Assembly: GCA_907163375.1 (NCBI GenBank)
Contig: CAJQUW010008687.1
Location: 153,754 to 217,753, forward strand
Reading direction: 5' to 3'
Length of the DNA stretch: 64,000 nucleotides
Origin: Prostheceraeus crozeri
Lineage: Eukaryota; Platyhelminthes; Polycladida; Euryleptidae
The notes below the pieces were generated by a model. That model did not search any database. It had not been told where the DNA came from and saw nothing but the letters and a program-made list of their open reading frames with translations. Below are positions 31,001-44,780 of the stretch, piece by piece. A program made the translations under genes and the position numbers. The number at the start of each line of letters is the position of its first letter. The first letter of the stretch is position 1.

Positions 31001-34000
31001 TTTTCCTCTCTAAACCCTGGAAAATATGACCAAACTGAGCTTTCCACTGCATTTTTCTCACTCTTAGCTTTCAAATGAGCTATCACACGACTTTCTACGA
31101 TCTCTAGAACCAAAGTTGGAAGTCTCGTCCAGAGGGGGGGGGGTCAGAACTTTTTCTCTCCGATTGAGCTGGAAACAAGTCCCCTAGACCCAAAATTGGC
31201 CAAAAAGTCCAAATCCGCGGTCCATTTTCACGTGCGAGGCTTCGTTCACCCGCTACAGACATTTTCATAAAATTCTAACTGTGTCGTTTTTTCGCCAATT
31301 TCCAACATTTTCAATGGCGTCTGACATCTAGACGAAAGCTGACATGAACAAGCCGTGTCTTCCACTGAATTTGTCTCACTCCTAGATTTCAAATGAGCTA
31401 TCACACGACTTTCTACGATCTCTAGAACCAAAGTTGGAAGTCTCGTTCCAGAGGGGGGGGGACGTCCTCAAAATTTTTTCTCTCCGATGTCGCTGGAAAC
31501 ATCCTTCCTAATCCAAAATTTCACTTAGATTCCGAATCTGGCCTCCGTTTTTCCATCCGAACACTCCTTCATGTCGAAAAATGGACTTTCTCATCCAAAA
31601 CGACCAAAACCTGCCTTTTCTAACTCTGATGTTTGCTGCCATTTTCCTCTCTAAACACTGGAAAATAGGACCAAACTGAGCTTTCCACTGCATTTTTCTC
31701 ACTCTTAGCTTTCAAATGAGCTATCACACGACTTTCTACGATCTCTAGAACCAAAGTTGGAAGTCTCGTCCAGAGGGGGGGGGGTCAGAACTTTTTCTCT
31801 CCGATTGAGCTGGAAACAAGTCCCCTAGACCCAAAATTGGCCAAAAAGTCCAAATCCGCGGTCCATTTTCACGTGCGAGGCTTCGTTCACCCGCTACAGA
31901 CATTTTCATAAAATTCTAACTGTGTCGTTTTTTCGCCAATTTCCAACATTTTCAATGGCGTCTGACATCTAGACGAAAGCTGACATGAACAAGCCGTGTC
32001 TTCCACTGAATTTGTCTTACTCCTAGATTTCAAATGAGCTATCACACGACTTTCTACGATCTCTAGAACCAAAGTTGGAAGTCTCGTTCCAGAGGGGGGG
32101 GGACGTCCTCAAAATTTTTTTTCTCTCCGATGTCGCTGGAAACATCCTTCCTAATCCAAAATTTCACTTAGATTCCGAATCTGGCCTCCGTTTTTTTTCC
32201 ATCCGAACACTCCTTCATGTCGAAAAATGGACTTTCTCATCCCAAAACGACCAAAACCTGCCTTTTCTAACTCTGATGTTTGCTGCCATTTTCCTCTCTA
32301 AACCCTGGAAAATAGGACCAAACTGAGCTTTCCACTGCATTTTTCTCACTCTTAGCTTTCAAATGAGCTATCACACGACTTTCTACGATCTCTAGAACCA
32401 AAGTTGGAAGTCTCGTCCAGAGGGGGGGGGGGTCAGAACTTTTTCTCTCCGATTGAGCTGGAAACAAGTCCTCTAGACCCAAAATTGGCCAAAAAGTCCA
32501 AATCCGCGGTCCATTTTCACGTGCGAGGCTTCGTTCACCCGCTACAGACATTTTCATAAAATTCTAACTGTGTCGTTTTTTCGCCAATTTCCAACATTTT
32601 CAATGGCGTCTGACATCTAGACGAAAGCTGACATGAACAAGCCGTGTCTTCCACTGAATTTGTCTCACTCCTAGATTTCAAATGAGCTATCACACGACTT
32701 TCTACGATCTCTAGAACCAAAGTTGGAAGTCTCGTTCCAGAGGGGGGGGACGTCCTCAAAATTTTTTCTCTCGATGTCGCTGGAAACATCCTTCCTAATC
32801 CAAAATTTCACTTAGATTCCGAATCTGGCTCCGTTTTTCCATCCGAACACTCCTTCATGTCGAAAAATGGACTTTCTCATCCCAAAACGACCAAAACCTG
32901 CCTTTTCTAACTCTGATGTTTGCTGCCATTTTCCTCTCTAAACCCTGGAAAATAGGACCAAACTGAGCTTTCCACTGCATTTTTCTCACTCTTAGCTTTC
33001 AAATGAGCTATCACACGACTTTCTACGATCTCTAGAACCAAAGTTGGAAGTCTCGTCCAGAGGGGGGGGGGTCAGAACTTTTTCTCTCCGATTGAGCTGG
33101 AAACAAGTCCCCTAGACCCAAAATTGGCCAAAAAGTCCAAATCCGCGGTCCATTTTCGCGTGCGAGGCTTCGTTCACCCGCTACAGACATTTTCATAAAA
33201 TTCTAACTGTGTCGTTTTTTCGCCAATTTCCAACATTTTCAATGGCGTCTGACATCTAGACGAAAGCTGACATGAACAAGCCGTGTCTTCCACTGAATTT
33301 GTCTCACTCCTAGATTTCAAATGAGCTATCACACGACTTTCTACGATCTCTAGAACCAAAGTTGGAAGTCTCGTTCCAGAGGGGGGGGGACGTCCTCAAA
33401 ATTTTTTTCTCTCCGATGTCGCTGGAAACATCCTTCCTAATCCAAAATTTCACTTAGATTCCGAATCTGGCCTCCGTTTTTCCATCCGAACACTCCTTCA
33501 TGTCGAAAAATGGACTTTCTCATCCCAAAACGACCAAAACCTGCCTTTTCTAACTCTGATGTTTGCTGCCATTTTCCTCTCTAAACCCTGGAAAATAGGA
33601 CCAAACTGAGCTTTCCACTGCATTTTTCTCACTCTTAGCTTTCAAATGAGCTATCACACGACTTTCTACGATCTCTAGAACCAAAGTTGGAAGTCTCGTC
33701 CAGAGGGGGGGGGGGTCAGAACTTTTTCTCTCCGATTGAGCTGGAAACAAGTCCTCTAGACCCAAAATTGGCCAAAAAGTCCAAATACGCGGTCCATTTT
33801 CACGTGCGAGGCTTCGTTCACCCGCTACAGACATTTTCATAAAATTCTAACTGTGTCGTTTTTTCGCCAATTTCCAACATTTTCAATGGCGTCTGACATC
33901 TAGACGAAAGCTGACATGAACAAGCCGTGTCTTCCACTGAATTTGTCTCACTCCTAGATTTCAAATGAGCTATCACACGACTTTCTACGATCTCTAGAAC

Positions 34001-37000
34001 CAAAGTTGGAAGTCTCGTTCCAGAGGGGGGGGGACGTCCTCAAAATTTTTTCTCTCCGATGTCGCTGGAAACATCCTTCCTAATCCAAAATTTCACTTAG
34101 ATTCCGAATCTGGCCTCCGTTTTTCCATCCGAACACTCCTTCATGTCGAAAAATGGACTTTCTCATCCCAAAACGACCAAAACCTGCCTTTTCTAACTCT
34201 GATGTTTGCTGCCATTTTCCTCTCTAAACCCTGGAAAATATGGCCAAACTGAGCTTTCGACTGCATTTTTCTCACTCCTAGCTTTCAAATGAGCTATCAC
34301 ACGACTTTCTACGATCTCTAGAACCAAAGTTGGAAGTCTGACAGGAGGGGGGGGATGTCCTCAAAATTTTTTCTCTCCGATGGTGATGGAAACAAGTCCC
34401 TAGACCCAAAATTGGCCAAAAAGTCCAAATCCGCGGTCCATTTTCACGTGCGAGGCTTCGTTCACCCGCTACAGACATTTTCATAAAATTCTAACTGTGT
34501 CGTTTTTTCGCCAATTTCCAACATTTTCAATGGCGTCTGACATCTAGACGAAAGCTGACATGAACAAGCCGTGTCTTCCACTGAATTTGTCTCACTCCTA
34601 GATTTCAAATGAGCTATCACACGACTTTCTACGATCTCTAGAACCAAAGTTGGAAGTCTCGTTCCAGAGGGGGGGGGACGTCCTCAAAATTTTTTCTCTC
34701 CGATGTCGCTGGAAACATCCTTCCTAATCCAAAATTTCACTTAGATTCCGAATCTGGCCTCCGTTTTTCCATCCGAACACTCCTTCATGTCGAAAAATGG
34801 ACTTTCTCATCCCAAAACGACCAAAACCTGCCTTTTCTAACTCTGATGTTTGCTGCCATTTTCCTCTCTAAACCCTGGAAAATATGACCAAACTGAGCTT
34901 TCCACTGCATTTTTCTCACTCTTAGCTTTCAAATGAGCTATCACACGACTTTCTACGATCTCTAGAACCAAAGTTGGAAGTCTCGTCCAGAGGGGGGGGG
35001 TCAGAACTTTTTTCTCTCGATTGAGCTGGAAACAAGTCCCCTAGACCCAAAATTGGCCAAAAAGTCCAAATCCGCGGTCCATTTTCACGTGCGAGGCTTC
35101 GTTCACCCGCTACAGACATTTTCATAAAATTCTAACTGTGTCGTTTTTTCGCCAATTTCCAACATTTTCAATGGCGTCTGACATCTAGACGAAGCTGACA
35201 TGAACAAGCCGTGTCTTCCACTGAATTTGTCTCACTCCTAGATTTCAAATGAGCTATCACACGACTTTCTACGATCTCTAGAACCAAAGTTGGAAGTCTC
35301 GTTCCAGAGGGGGGGGACGTCCTCAAAATTTTTTCTCTCCGATGTCGCTGGAAACATCCTTCCTAATCCAAAATTTCACTTAGATTCCGAATCTGGCCTC
35401 CGTTTTTCCATCCGAACACTCCTTCATGTCGAAAAAATGGACTTTCTCATCCCAAAACGACCAAAACCTGCCTTTTCTAACTCTGATGTTTGCTGCCATT
35501 TTCCTCTCTAAACCCTGGAAAATAGGACCAAACTGAGCTTTCCACTGCATTTTTCTCACTCTTAGCTTTCAAATGAGCTATCACACGACTTTCTACGATC
35601 TCTAGAACCAAAGTTGGAAGTCTCGTCCAGAGGGGGGGGGTCAGAACTTTTTCTCTCCGATTGAGCTGGAAACAAGTCCCCTAGACCCAAAATTGGCCAA
35701 AAAGTCCAAATCCGCGGTCCATTTTCACGTGCGAGGCTTCGTTCACCCGCTACAGACATTTTCATAAAATTCTAACTGTGTCGTTTTTTCGCCAATTTCC
35801 AACATTTTCAATGGCGTCTGACATCTAGACGAAAGCTGACATGAACAAGCCGTGTCTTCCACTGAATTTGTCTTACTCCTAGATTTCAAATGAGCTATCA
35901 CACGACTTTCTACGATCTCTAGAACCAAAGTTGGAAGTCTCGTTCCAGAGGGGGGGGGACGTCCTCAAAATTTTTTTCTCTCCGATGTCGCTGGAAACAT
36001 CCTTCCTAATCCAAAATTTCACTTAGATTCCGAATCTGGCCTCCGTTTTTCCATCCGAACACTCCTTCATGTCGAAAAATGGACTTTCTCATCCCAAAAC
36101 GACCAAAACCTGCCTTTTCTAACTCTGATGTTTGCTGCCATTTTCCTCTCTAAACCCTGGAAAATAGGACCAAACTGAGCTTTCCACTGCATTTTTCTCA
36201 CTCTTAGCTTTCAAATGAGCTATCACACGACTTTCTACGATCTCTAGAACCAAAGTTGGAAGTCTCGTCCAGAGGGGGGGGGTCAGAACTTTTTCTCTCC
36301 GATTGAGCTGGAAACAAGTCCTCTAGACCCAAAATTGGCCAAAAAGTCCAAATCCGCGGTCCATTTTCACGTGCGAGGCTTCGTTCACCCGCTACAGACA
36401 TTTTCATAAAATTCTAACTGTGTCGTTTTTTCGCCAATTTCCAACATTTTCAATGGCGTCTGACATCTAGACGAAAGCTGACATGAACAAGCCGTGTCTT
36501 CCACTGAATTTGTCTCACTCCTAGATTTCAAATGAGCTATCACACGACTTTCTACGATCTCTAGAACCAAAGTTGGAAGTCTCGTTCCAGAGGGGGGGGA
36601 CGTCCTCAAAATTTTTTCTCTCCGATGTCGCTGGAAACATCCTTCCTAATCCAAAATTTCACTTAGATTCCGAATCTGGCCTCCGTTTTTCCATCCGAAC
36701 ACTCCTTCATGTCGAAAAATGGACTTTCTCATCCCAAAACGACCAAAACCTGCCTTTTCTAACTCTGATGTTTGCTGCCATTTTCCTCTCTAAACCCTGG
36801 AAAATATGACCAAACTGAGCTTTCCACTGCATTTTTCTCACTCTTAGCTTTCAAATGAGCTATCACACGACTTTCTACGATCTCTAGAACCAAAGTTGGA
36901 AGTCTCGTCCAGAGGGGGGGGGGGGTCAGAACTTTTTCTCTCCGATTGAGCTGGAAACAAGTCCCCTAGACCCAAAATTGGCCAAAAAGTCCAAATCCGC

Positions 37001-40000
37001 GGTCCATTTTCACGTGCGAGGCTTCGTTCACCCGCTACAGACATTTTCATAAAATTCTAACTCTGTCGTTTTTTCGCCAATTTCCAACATTTTCAATGGC
37101 GTCTGACATCTAGACGAAAGCTGACATGAACAAGCCGTGTCTTCCACTGAATTTGTCTCACTCCTAGATTTCAAATGAGCTATCACACGACTTTCTACGA
37201 TCTCTAGAACCAAAGTTGGAAGTCTCGTTCCAGAGGGGGGGGGACGTCCTCAAAATTTTTTCTCTCCGATGTCGCTGGAAACATCCTTCCTAATCCAAAA
37301 TTTCACTTAGATTCCGAATCTGGCTCCGTTTTTCCATCCGAACACTCCTTCATGTCGAAAAATGGACTTTCTCATCCCAAAACGACCAAAACCTGCCTTT
37401 TCTAACTCTGATGTTTGCTGCCATTTTCCTCTCTAAACCCTGGAAAATAGGACCAAACTGAGCTTTCCACTGCATTTTTCTCACTCTTAGCTTTCAAATG
37501 AGCTATCACACGACTTTCTACGATCTCTAGAACCAAAGTTGGAAGTCTCGTCCAGAGGGGGGGGGGTCAGAACTTTTTCTCTCCGATTGAGCTGGAAACA
37601 AGTCCCCTAGACCCAAAATTGGCCAAAAAGTCCAAATCCGCGGTCCATTTTCACGTGCGAGGCTTCGTTCACCCGCTACAGACATTTTCATAAAATTCTA
37701 ACTGTGTCGTTTTTTCGCCAATTTCCAACATTTTCAATGGCGTCTGACATCTAGACGAAAGCTGACATGAACAAGCCGTGTCTTCCACTGAATTTGTCTC
37801 ACTCCTAGATTTCAAATGAGCTATCACACGACTTTCTACGATCTCTAGAACCAAAGTTGGAAGTCTCGTTCCAGAGGGGGGGGGACGTCCTCAAAATTTT
37901 TTTTCTCTCCGATGTCGCTGGAAACATCCTTCCTAATCCAAAATTTCACTTAGATTCCGAATCTGGCCTCCGTTTTTCCATCCGAACACTCCTTCATGTC
38001 GAAAAATGGACTTTCTCATCCCAAAACGACCAAAACCTGCCTTTTCTAACTCTGATGTTTGCTGCCATTTTCCTCTCTAAACCCTGGAAAATAGGACCAA
38101 ACTGAGCTTTCCACTGCATTTTTCTCACTCTTAGCTTTCAAATGAGCTATCACACGACTTTCTACGATCTCTAGAACCAAAGTTGGAAGTCTCGTCCAGA
38201 GGGGGGGGGGTCAGAACTTTTTCTCTCCGATTGAGCTGGAAACAAGTCCTCTAGACCCAAAATTGGCCAAAAAGTCCAAATCCGCGGTCCATTTTCACGT
38301 GCGAGGCTTCGTTCACCCGCTACAGACATTTTCATAAAATTCTAACTCTGTCGTTTTTTCGCCAATTTCCAACATTTTCAATGGCGTCTGACATCTAGAC
38401 GAAAGCTGACATGAACAAGCCGTGTCTTCCACTGAATTTGTCTCACTCCTAGATTTCAAATGAGCTATCACACGACTTTCTACGATCTCTAGAACCAAAG
38501 TTGGAAGTCTCGTTCCAGAGGGGGGGGGACGTCCTCAAAATTTTTTCTCTCCGATGTCGCTGGAAACATCCTTCCTAATCCAAAATTTCACTTAGATTCC
38601 GAATCTGGCCTCCGTTTTTCCATCCGAACACTCCTTCATGTCGAAAAATGGACTTTCTCATCCCAAAACGACCAAAACCTGCCTTTTCTAACTCTGATGT
38701 TTGCTGCCATTTTCCTCTCTAAACCCTGGAAAATAGGACCAAACTGAGCTTTCCACTGCATTTTTCTCACTCTTAGCTTTCAAATGAGCTATCACACGAC
38801 TTTCTACGATCTCTAGAACCAAAGTTGGAAGTCTCGTCCAGAGGGGGGGGGTCAGAACTTTTTCTCTCCGATTGAGCTGGAAACAAGTCCTCTAGACCCA
38901 AAATTGGCCAAAAAGTCCAAATCCGCGGTCCATTTTCACGTGCGAGGCTTCGTTCACCCGCTACAGACATTTTCATAAAATTCTAACTGTGTCGTTTTTT
39001 CGCCAATTTCCAACATTTTCAATGGCGTCTGACATCTAGACGAAAGCTGACATGAACAAGCCGTGTCTTCCACTGAATTTGTCTCACTCCTAGATTTCAA
39101 ATGAGCTATCACACGACTTTCTACGATCTCTAGAACCAAAGTTGGAAGTCTCGTTCCAGAGGGGGGGGGGACGTCCTCAAAATTTTTTCTCTCCGATGTC
39201 GCTGGAAACATCCTTCCTAATCCAAAATTTCACTTAGATTCCGAATCTGGCCTCCGTTTTTCCATCCGAACACTCCTTCATGTCGAAAAATGGACTTTCT
39301 CATCCCAAAACGACCAAAACCTGCCTTTTCTAACTCTGATGTTTGCTGCCATTTTCCTCTCTAAACCCTGGAAAATAGGACCAAACTGAGCTTTCCACTG
39401 CATTTTTCTCACTCTTAGCTTTCAAATGAGCTATCACACGACTTTCTACGATCTCTAGAACCAAAGTTGGAAGTCTCGTCCAGAGGGGGGGGGTCAGAAC
39501 TTTTTCTCTCCGATTGAGCTGGAAACAAGTCCTCTAGACCCAAAATTGGCCAAAAAGTCCAAATCCGCGGTCCATTTTTCACGTGCGAGGCTTCGTTCAC
39601 CCGCTACAGACATTTTCATAAAATTCTAACTGTGTCGTTTTTTCGCCAATTTCCAAAATTTTCAATGGCGTCTGACATCTAGACGAAAGCTGACATGAAC
39701 AAGCCGTGTCTTCCACTGAATTTGTCTCACTCCTAGATTTCAAATGAGCTATCACACGACTTTCTACGATCTCTAGAACCAAAGTTGGAAGTCTCGTTCC
39801 AGAGGGGGGGGGAGGTCCTCAAATTTTGTTCTCTCCGATGTCGCTGGAAACATCCTTCCTAATCCAAAATTTCACTTAGATTCCGAATCTGGCCTCCGTT
39901 TTTCCATCCGAACACTCCTTCATGTCGAAAAATGGACTTTCTCATCCCAAAACGACCAAAACCTGCCTTTTCTAACTCTGATGTTTGCTGCCATTTTCCT

Positions 40001-43000
40001 CTCTAAACCCTGGAAAATAGGACCAAACTGAGCTTTCCACTGCATTTTTCTCACTCTTAGCTTTCAAATGAGCTATCACACGACTTTCTACGATCTCTAG
40101 AACCAAAGTTGGAAGTCTCGTCCAGAGGGGGGGGGGGTCAGAACTTTTTCTCTCCGATTGAGCTGGAAACAAGTCCTCTAGACCCAAAATTGGCCAAAAA
40201 GTCCAAATCCGCGGTCCATTTTCACGTGCGAGGCTTCGTTCACCCGCTACAGACATTTTCATAAAATTCTAACTGTCGTTTTTTCGCCAATTTCCAACAT
40301 TTTCAATGGCGTCTGACATCTAGACGAAAGCTGACATGAACAAGCCGTGTCTTCCACTGAATTTGTCTCACTCCTAGATTTCAAATGAGCTATCACACGA
40401 CTTTCTACGATCTCTAGAACCAAAGTTGGAAGTCTCGTTCCAGAGGGGGGGGGGGACGTCCTCAAAATTTTTTTCTCTCCGATGTCGCTGGAAACATCCT
40501 TCCTAATCCAAAATTTCACTTAGATTCCGAATCTGGCCTCCGTTTTTCCATCCGAACACTCCTTCATGTCGAAAAATGGACTTTCTCATCCCAAAACGAC
40601 CAAAACCTGCCTTTTCTAACTCTGATGTTTGCTGCCATTTTCCTCTCTAAACCCTGGAAAATAGGACCAAACTGAGCTTTCCACTGCATTTTTCTCACTC
40701 TTAGCTTTCAAATGAGCTATCACACGACTTTCTACGATCTCTAGAACCAAAGTTGGAAGTCTCGTCCAGAGGGGGGGGGTCAGAACTTTTTCTCTCCGAT
40801 TGAGCTGGAAACAAGTCCCCTAGACCCAAAATTGGCCAAAAAGTCCAAATCCGCGGTCCATTTTCACGTGCGAGGCTTCGTTCACCCGCTACAGACATTT
40901 TCATAAAATTCTAACTCTGTCGTTTTTTTCGCCAATTTCCAACATTTTCAATGGCGTCTGACATCTAGACGAAAGCTGACATGAACAAGCCGTGTCTTCC
41001 ACTGAATTTGTCTCACTCCTAGATTTCAAATGAGCTATCACACGACTTTCTACGATCTCTAGAACCAAAGTTGGAAGTCTCGTTCCAGAGGGGGGGGGAC
41101 GTCCTCAAAATTTTTTTCTCTCCGATGTCGCTGGAAACATCCTTCCTAATCCAAAATTTCACTTAGATTCCGAATCTGGCCTCCGTTTTTCCATCCGAAC
41201 ACTCCTTCATGTCGAAAAATGGACTTTCTCATCCCAAAACGACCAAAACCTGCCTTTTCTAACTCTGATGTTTGCTGCCATTTTCCTCTCTAAACCCTGG
41301 AAAATAGGACCAAACTGAGCTTTCACTGCATTTTTCTCACTCTTAGCTTTCAAATGAGCTATCACACGACTTTCTACGATCTCTAGAACCAAAGTTGGAA
41401 GTCACGTTCCAGAGGGGGGGAAGTCAGAACTTTTTCTCTCCGATTGAGCTGGAAACAAGTCCCCTAGACCCAAAATTGGCCAAAAAGTCCAAATCCGCGG
41501 TCCATTTTCACGTGCGAGGCTTCGTTCACCCGCTACAGACATTTTCATAAAATTCTAACTCTGTCGTTTTTTCGCCAATTTCCAACATTTTCAATGGCGT
41601 CTGACATCTAGACGAAAGCTGACATGAACAAGCCGTGTCTTCCACTGAATTTGTCTCACTCCTAGATTTCAAATGAGCTATCACACGACTTTCTACGATC
41701 TCTAGAACCAAAGTTGGAAGTCTCGTTCCAGAGGGGGGGGGACGTCCTCAAAATTTTTTTCTCTCCGATGTCGCTGGAAACATCCTTCCTAATCCAAAAT
41801 TTCACTTAGATTCCGAATCTGGCCTCCGTTTTTCCATCCGAACACTCCTTCATGTCGAAAAATGGACTTTCTCATCCCAAAACGACCAAAACCTGCCTTT
41901 TCTAACTCTGATGTTTGCTGCCATTTTCCTCTCTAAACCCTGGAAAATAGGACCAAACTGAGCTTTCCACTGCATTTTTCTCACTCTTAGCTTTCAAATG
42001 AGCTATCACACGACTTTCTACGATCTCTAGAACCAAAGTTGGAAGTCTCGTCCAGAGGGGGGGGGTCAGAACTTTTTCTCTCCGATTGAGCTGGAAACAA
42101 GTCCTCTAGACCCAAAATTGGCCAAAAAGTCCAAATCCGCGGTCCATTTTCACGTGCGAGGCTTCGTTCACCCGCTACAGACATTTTCATAAAATTCTAA
42201 CTGTGTCGTTTTTTCGCCAATTTCCAACATTTTCAATGGCGTCTGACATCTAGACGAAAGCTGACATGAACAAGCCGTGTCTTCTACTGAATTTGTCTCA
42301 CTCCTAGATTTCAAATGAGCTATCACACGACTTTCTACGATCTCTAGAACCAAAGTTGGAAGTCTCGTTCCAGAGGGGGGGGGACGTCCTCAAAATTTTT
42401 TTCTCTCCGATGTCGCTGGAAACATCCTTCCTAATCCAAAATTTCACTTAGATTCCGAATCTGGCCTCCGTTTTTCCATCCGAACACTCCTTCATGTCGA
42501 AAAATGGACTTTCTCATCCCAAAACGACCAAAACCTGCCTTTTCTAACTCTGATGTTTGCTGCCATTTTCCTCTCTAAACCCTGGAAAATAGGACCAAAC
42601 TGAGCTTTCCACTGCATTTTTCTCACTCTTAGCTTTCAAATGAGCTATCACACGACTTTCTACGATCTCTAGAACCAAAGTTGGAAGTCTCGTCCAGAGG
42701 GGGGGGGTCAGAACTTTTTCTCTCCGATTGAGCTGGAAACAAGTCCCCTAGACCCAAAATTGGCCAAAAAGTCCAAATCCGCGGTCCATTTTCACGTGCG
42801 AGGCTTCGTTCACCCGCTACAGACATTTTCATAAAATTCTAACTGTGTCGTTTTTTCGCCAATTTCCAACATTTTCAATGGCGTCTGACATCTAGACGAA
42901 AGCTGACATGAACAAGCCGTGTCTTCCACTGAATTTGTCTCACTCCTAGATTTCAAATGAGCTATCACACGACTTTCTACGATCTCTAGAACCAAAGTTG

Positions 43001-43500
43001 GAAGTCTCGTTCCAGAGGGGGGGGGGACGTCCTCAAAATTTTTTCTCTCCGATGTCGCTGGAAACATCCTTCCTAATCCAAAATTTCACTTAGATTCCGA
43101 ATCTGGCCTCCGTTTTTCCATCCGAACACTCCTTCATGTCGAAAAATGGACTTTCTCATCCCAAAACGACCAAAACCTGCCTTTTCTAACTCTGATGTTT
43201 GCTGCCATTTTCCTCTCTAAACCCTGGAAAATAGGACCAAACTGAGCTTTCCACTGCATTTTTCTCACTCTTAGCTTTCAAATGAGCTATCACACGACTT
43301 TCTACGATCTCTAGAACCAAAGTTGGAAGTCTCGTCCAGAGGGGGGGGGTCAGAACGTTTTCTCTCCGATTGAGCTGGAAACAAGTCCCCTAGACCCAAA
43401 ATTGGCCAAAAAGTCCAAATCCGCGGTCCATTTTCACGTGCGAGGCTTCGTTCACCCGCTACAGACATTTTCATAAAATTCTAACTCTGTCGTTTTTTCG
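19060..43500 (-). repeat. Satellite array: about 39 tandem copies of a ~642 bp dimer
   Basis: Anchors such as TTCACCCGCTACAGAC recur every 639-644 bases from about 19060 to 43450. Each unit has two diverged halves (about 320 bp) that share a ~100 bp block ending in CTCTAGAACCAAAGTTGGAAG, CTCGT(T)CCAGAG and a G run. The G run varies from 7 to 13 between units. Internal copies are nearly identical; sparse variants include CTGTGTCG/CTCTGTCG and TCCTCTAGA/TCCCCTAGA. Almost every unit carries one CACGTG at the dimer junction. Minus-strand frames of 61-96 codons repeat with the unit, but G-run length changes break them, so they are not taken as genes. Near identity with divergence at the edges is the pattern produced by unequal exchange. 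Confidence 0.95.
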
Positions 43501-44600
43501 CCAGTGTCCAAAATTTTCAATGGAGTCTCACATCTAAACAAAGGCAGATATGAACAAGACGTGTCTTTCACTGCATTTTTCTCACTCTTAGCTTTCAAAT
43601 GAGCTATCACACGACTTTCTACGATCTCTAGAACCAAAGTTGGAAGTCTCGTTCCAGAGGGGGGGGGGTCAGAACTTTTTCTCTCCGATTGAGGTGGAAA
43701 CAAGTCCCCTAGACCCAAAATTGGCCAAAAAGTCCAAATCCGCGGTCCATTTTTACGTGCGAGGCTTCGTTCACCCGCTACAGACATTTTCATAAAATTC
43801 TAACTCTGCCGTTTTTTGGGGATGGACAAAAATCTTAAAGTCACTCTCACATCTAAACGAAGGCTGACATGAACAAGCCGTTTCTTCCACTGAATTTGTC
43901 TCACTCTTAGCTTTCAAACGAGCTATTGCACGACTTTCTACGATCTCTAGAACCAAAGTTGGAAGATCGTTCCAGAGGGGGGAAAAAGTCCGAATTTGCC
44001 CTCCGTTTTCCCATCCGAGGCCCCTTTATGTCGAAAAATGGACTTTCTCATCCCAAAACACCCAAAACCTGCCTTTTCTAACTTGGACGTTTTCCTGCCA
44101 TTTTCCTCTCTAAATCCAGGAAAATAGGATCAAACTGAGCTTTCCACTGAATTTGTCTCACTCCTAGATTTCAAATGAGCTATCACACGACTTTCTACGA
44201 TCTCTAGAACCAAAGTTGGAAGTCTGACAGGAGGGGAGGGGGACGTCCTCAAAATTTTTTCTCCAATGTCGCTGGAAACAACCTTCCTAACCCAAAATTT
44301 CACGTAGATTCCGAATCTGGCCTCCGTTTTCCCATCCGAGCACTTCCTCATGCCGAAAAATGGATTTTCTCATCCCAAAACGACCAAAACCTGCCTTTTT
44401 CTAACTCTGCCGTTTTTAGAGATTCCACCCCTTGCCTCACAGGAAAACTCCTCCTTCCTAACCCAAAATTTCACGTAGACTCCGAATCTGAACTCCGTTT
44501 TCCCGTCCGAACCCTCCTTCATGCCGAATTCCAACCTTTCTCATCCCAAAACCACCAAAACCCACCTTTCTCACTCTATCCTTCCCACATACCCTTGCCG
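43500..44600 (-). repeat. Diverged edge copies of the satellite
   Basis: From about 43500 the units become irregular. Half-units appear at about 43560-43660, 43890-43990 and 44140-44240 with many substitutions and deletions, and the last one (44400-44600) is only partly recognisable. One block uses GACAGGAGGGG instead of the usual CTCGTCCAGAGGGG; the same variant occurs inside the array near 34335. Confidence 0.85.
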
Positions 44601-44780
44601 CCTTCCTTCCTAGATTCCTAACCTTGCCGCCCTTGCAGCTTCCTCCTCTCGGACCCATTCCTCCCAGCCCATCCTTGGCCATCTCCCTCACCTTCCTTCC
44701 AGAGGGGGATGACTCATCGTTGCACATTTTGGCCTTGATTTTGGGACGGGCTTACTGCTGTTTTGCCGCTGCACTTTGGT

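Larger units (their letters stand above)
19006..44780 (-). repeat. Right copy of the inverted repeat pair, expanded
   Basis: The inner edge (19006-19060) and outer edge (about 44600-44780) match the two edges of the 690-1443 segment in opposite orientation. Between them the core has been amplified. Matches at the outer edge include GGACCCATTCCTCCCA (44655) against TGGGAGGAATGGGTCC (807), and ATGACTCATCG (44709) against CGATGAGTCAT. The pairing weakens beyond about 44780 and before 690, which sets approximate outer limits. Confidence 0.7.

Noticed and set aside
19060-43500. CRISPR-like array of regularly spaced repeats
   Set aside because: The whole 642-bp unit is repeated with no unique spacers, and the setting is eukaryotic.
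19060-43800. Dozens of similar 61-96 codon minus-strand frames in the array (MVLEIVESRVIAHLKSRS type) and 81-codon plus frames
   Set aside because: They recur with the satellite unit, change frame with every G-run length change and have no protein-like features. They are repeat artefacts, not a gene family.
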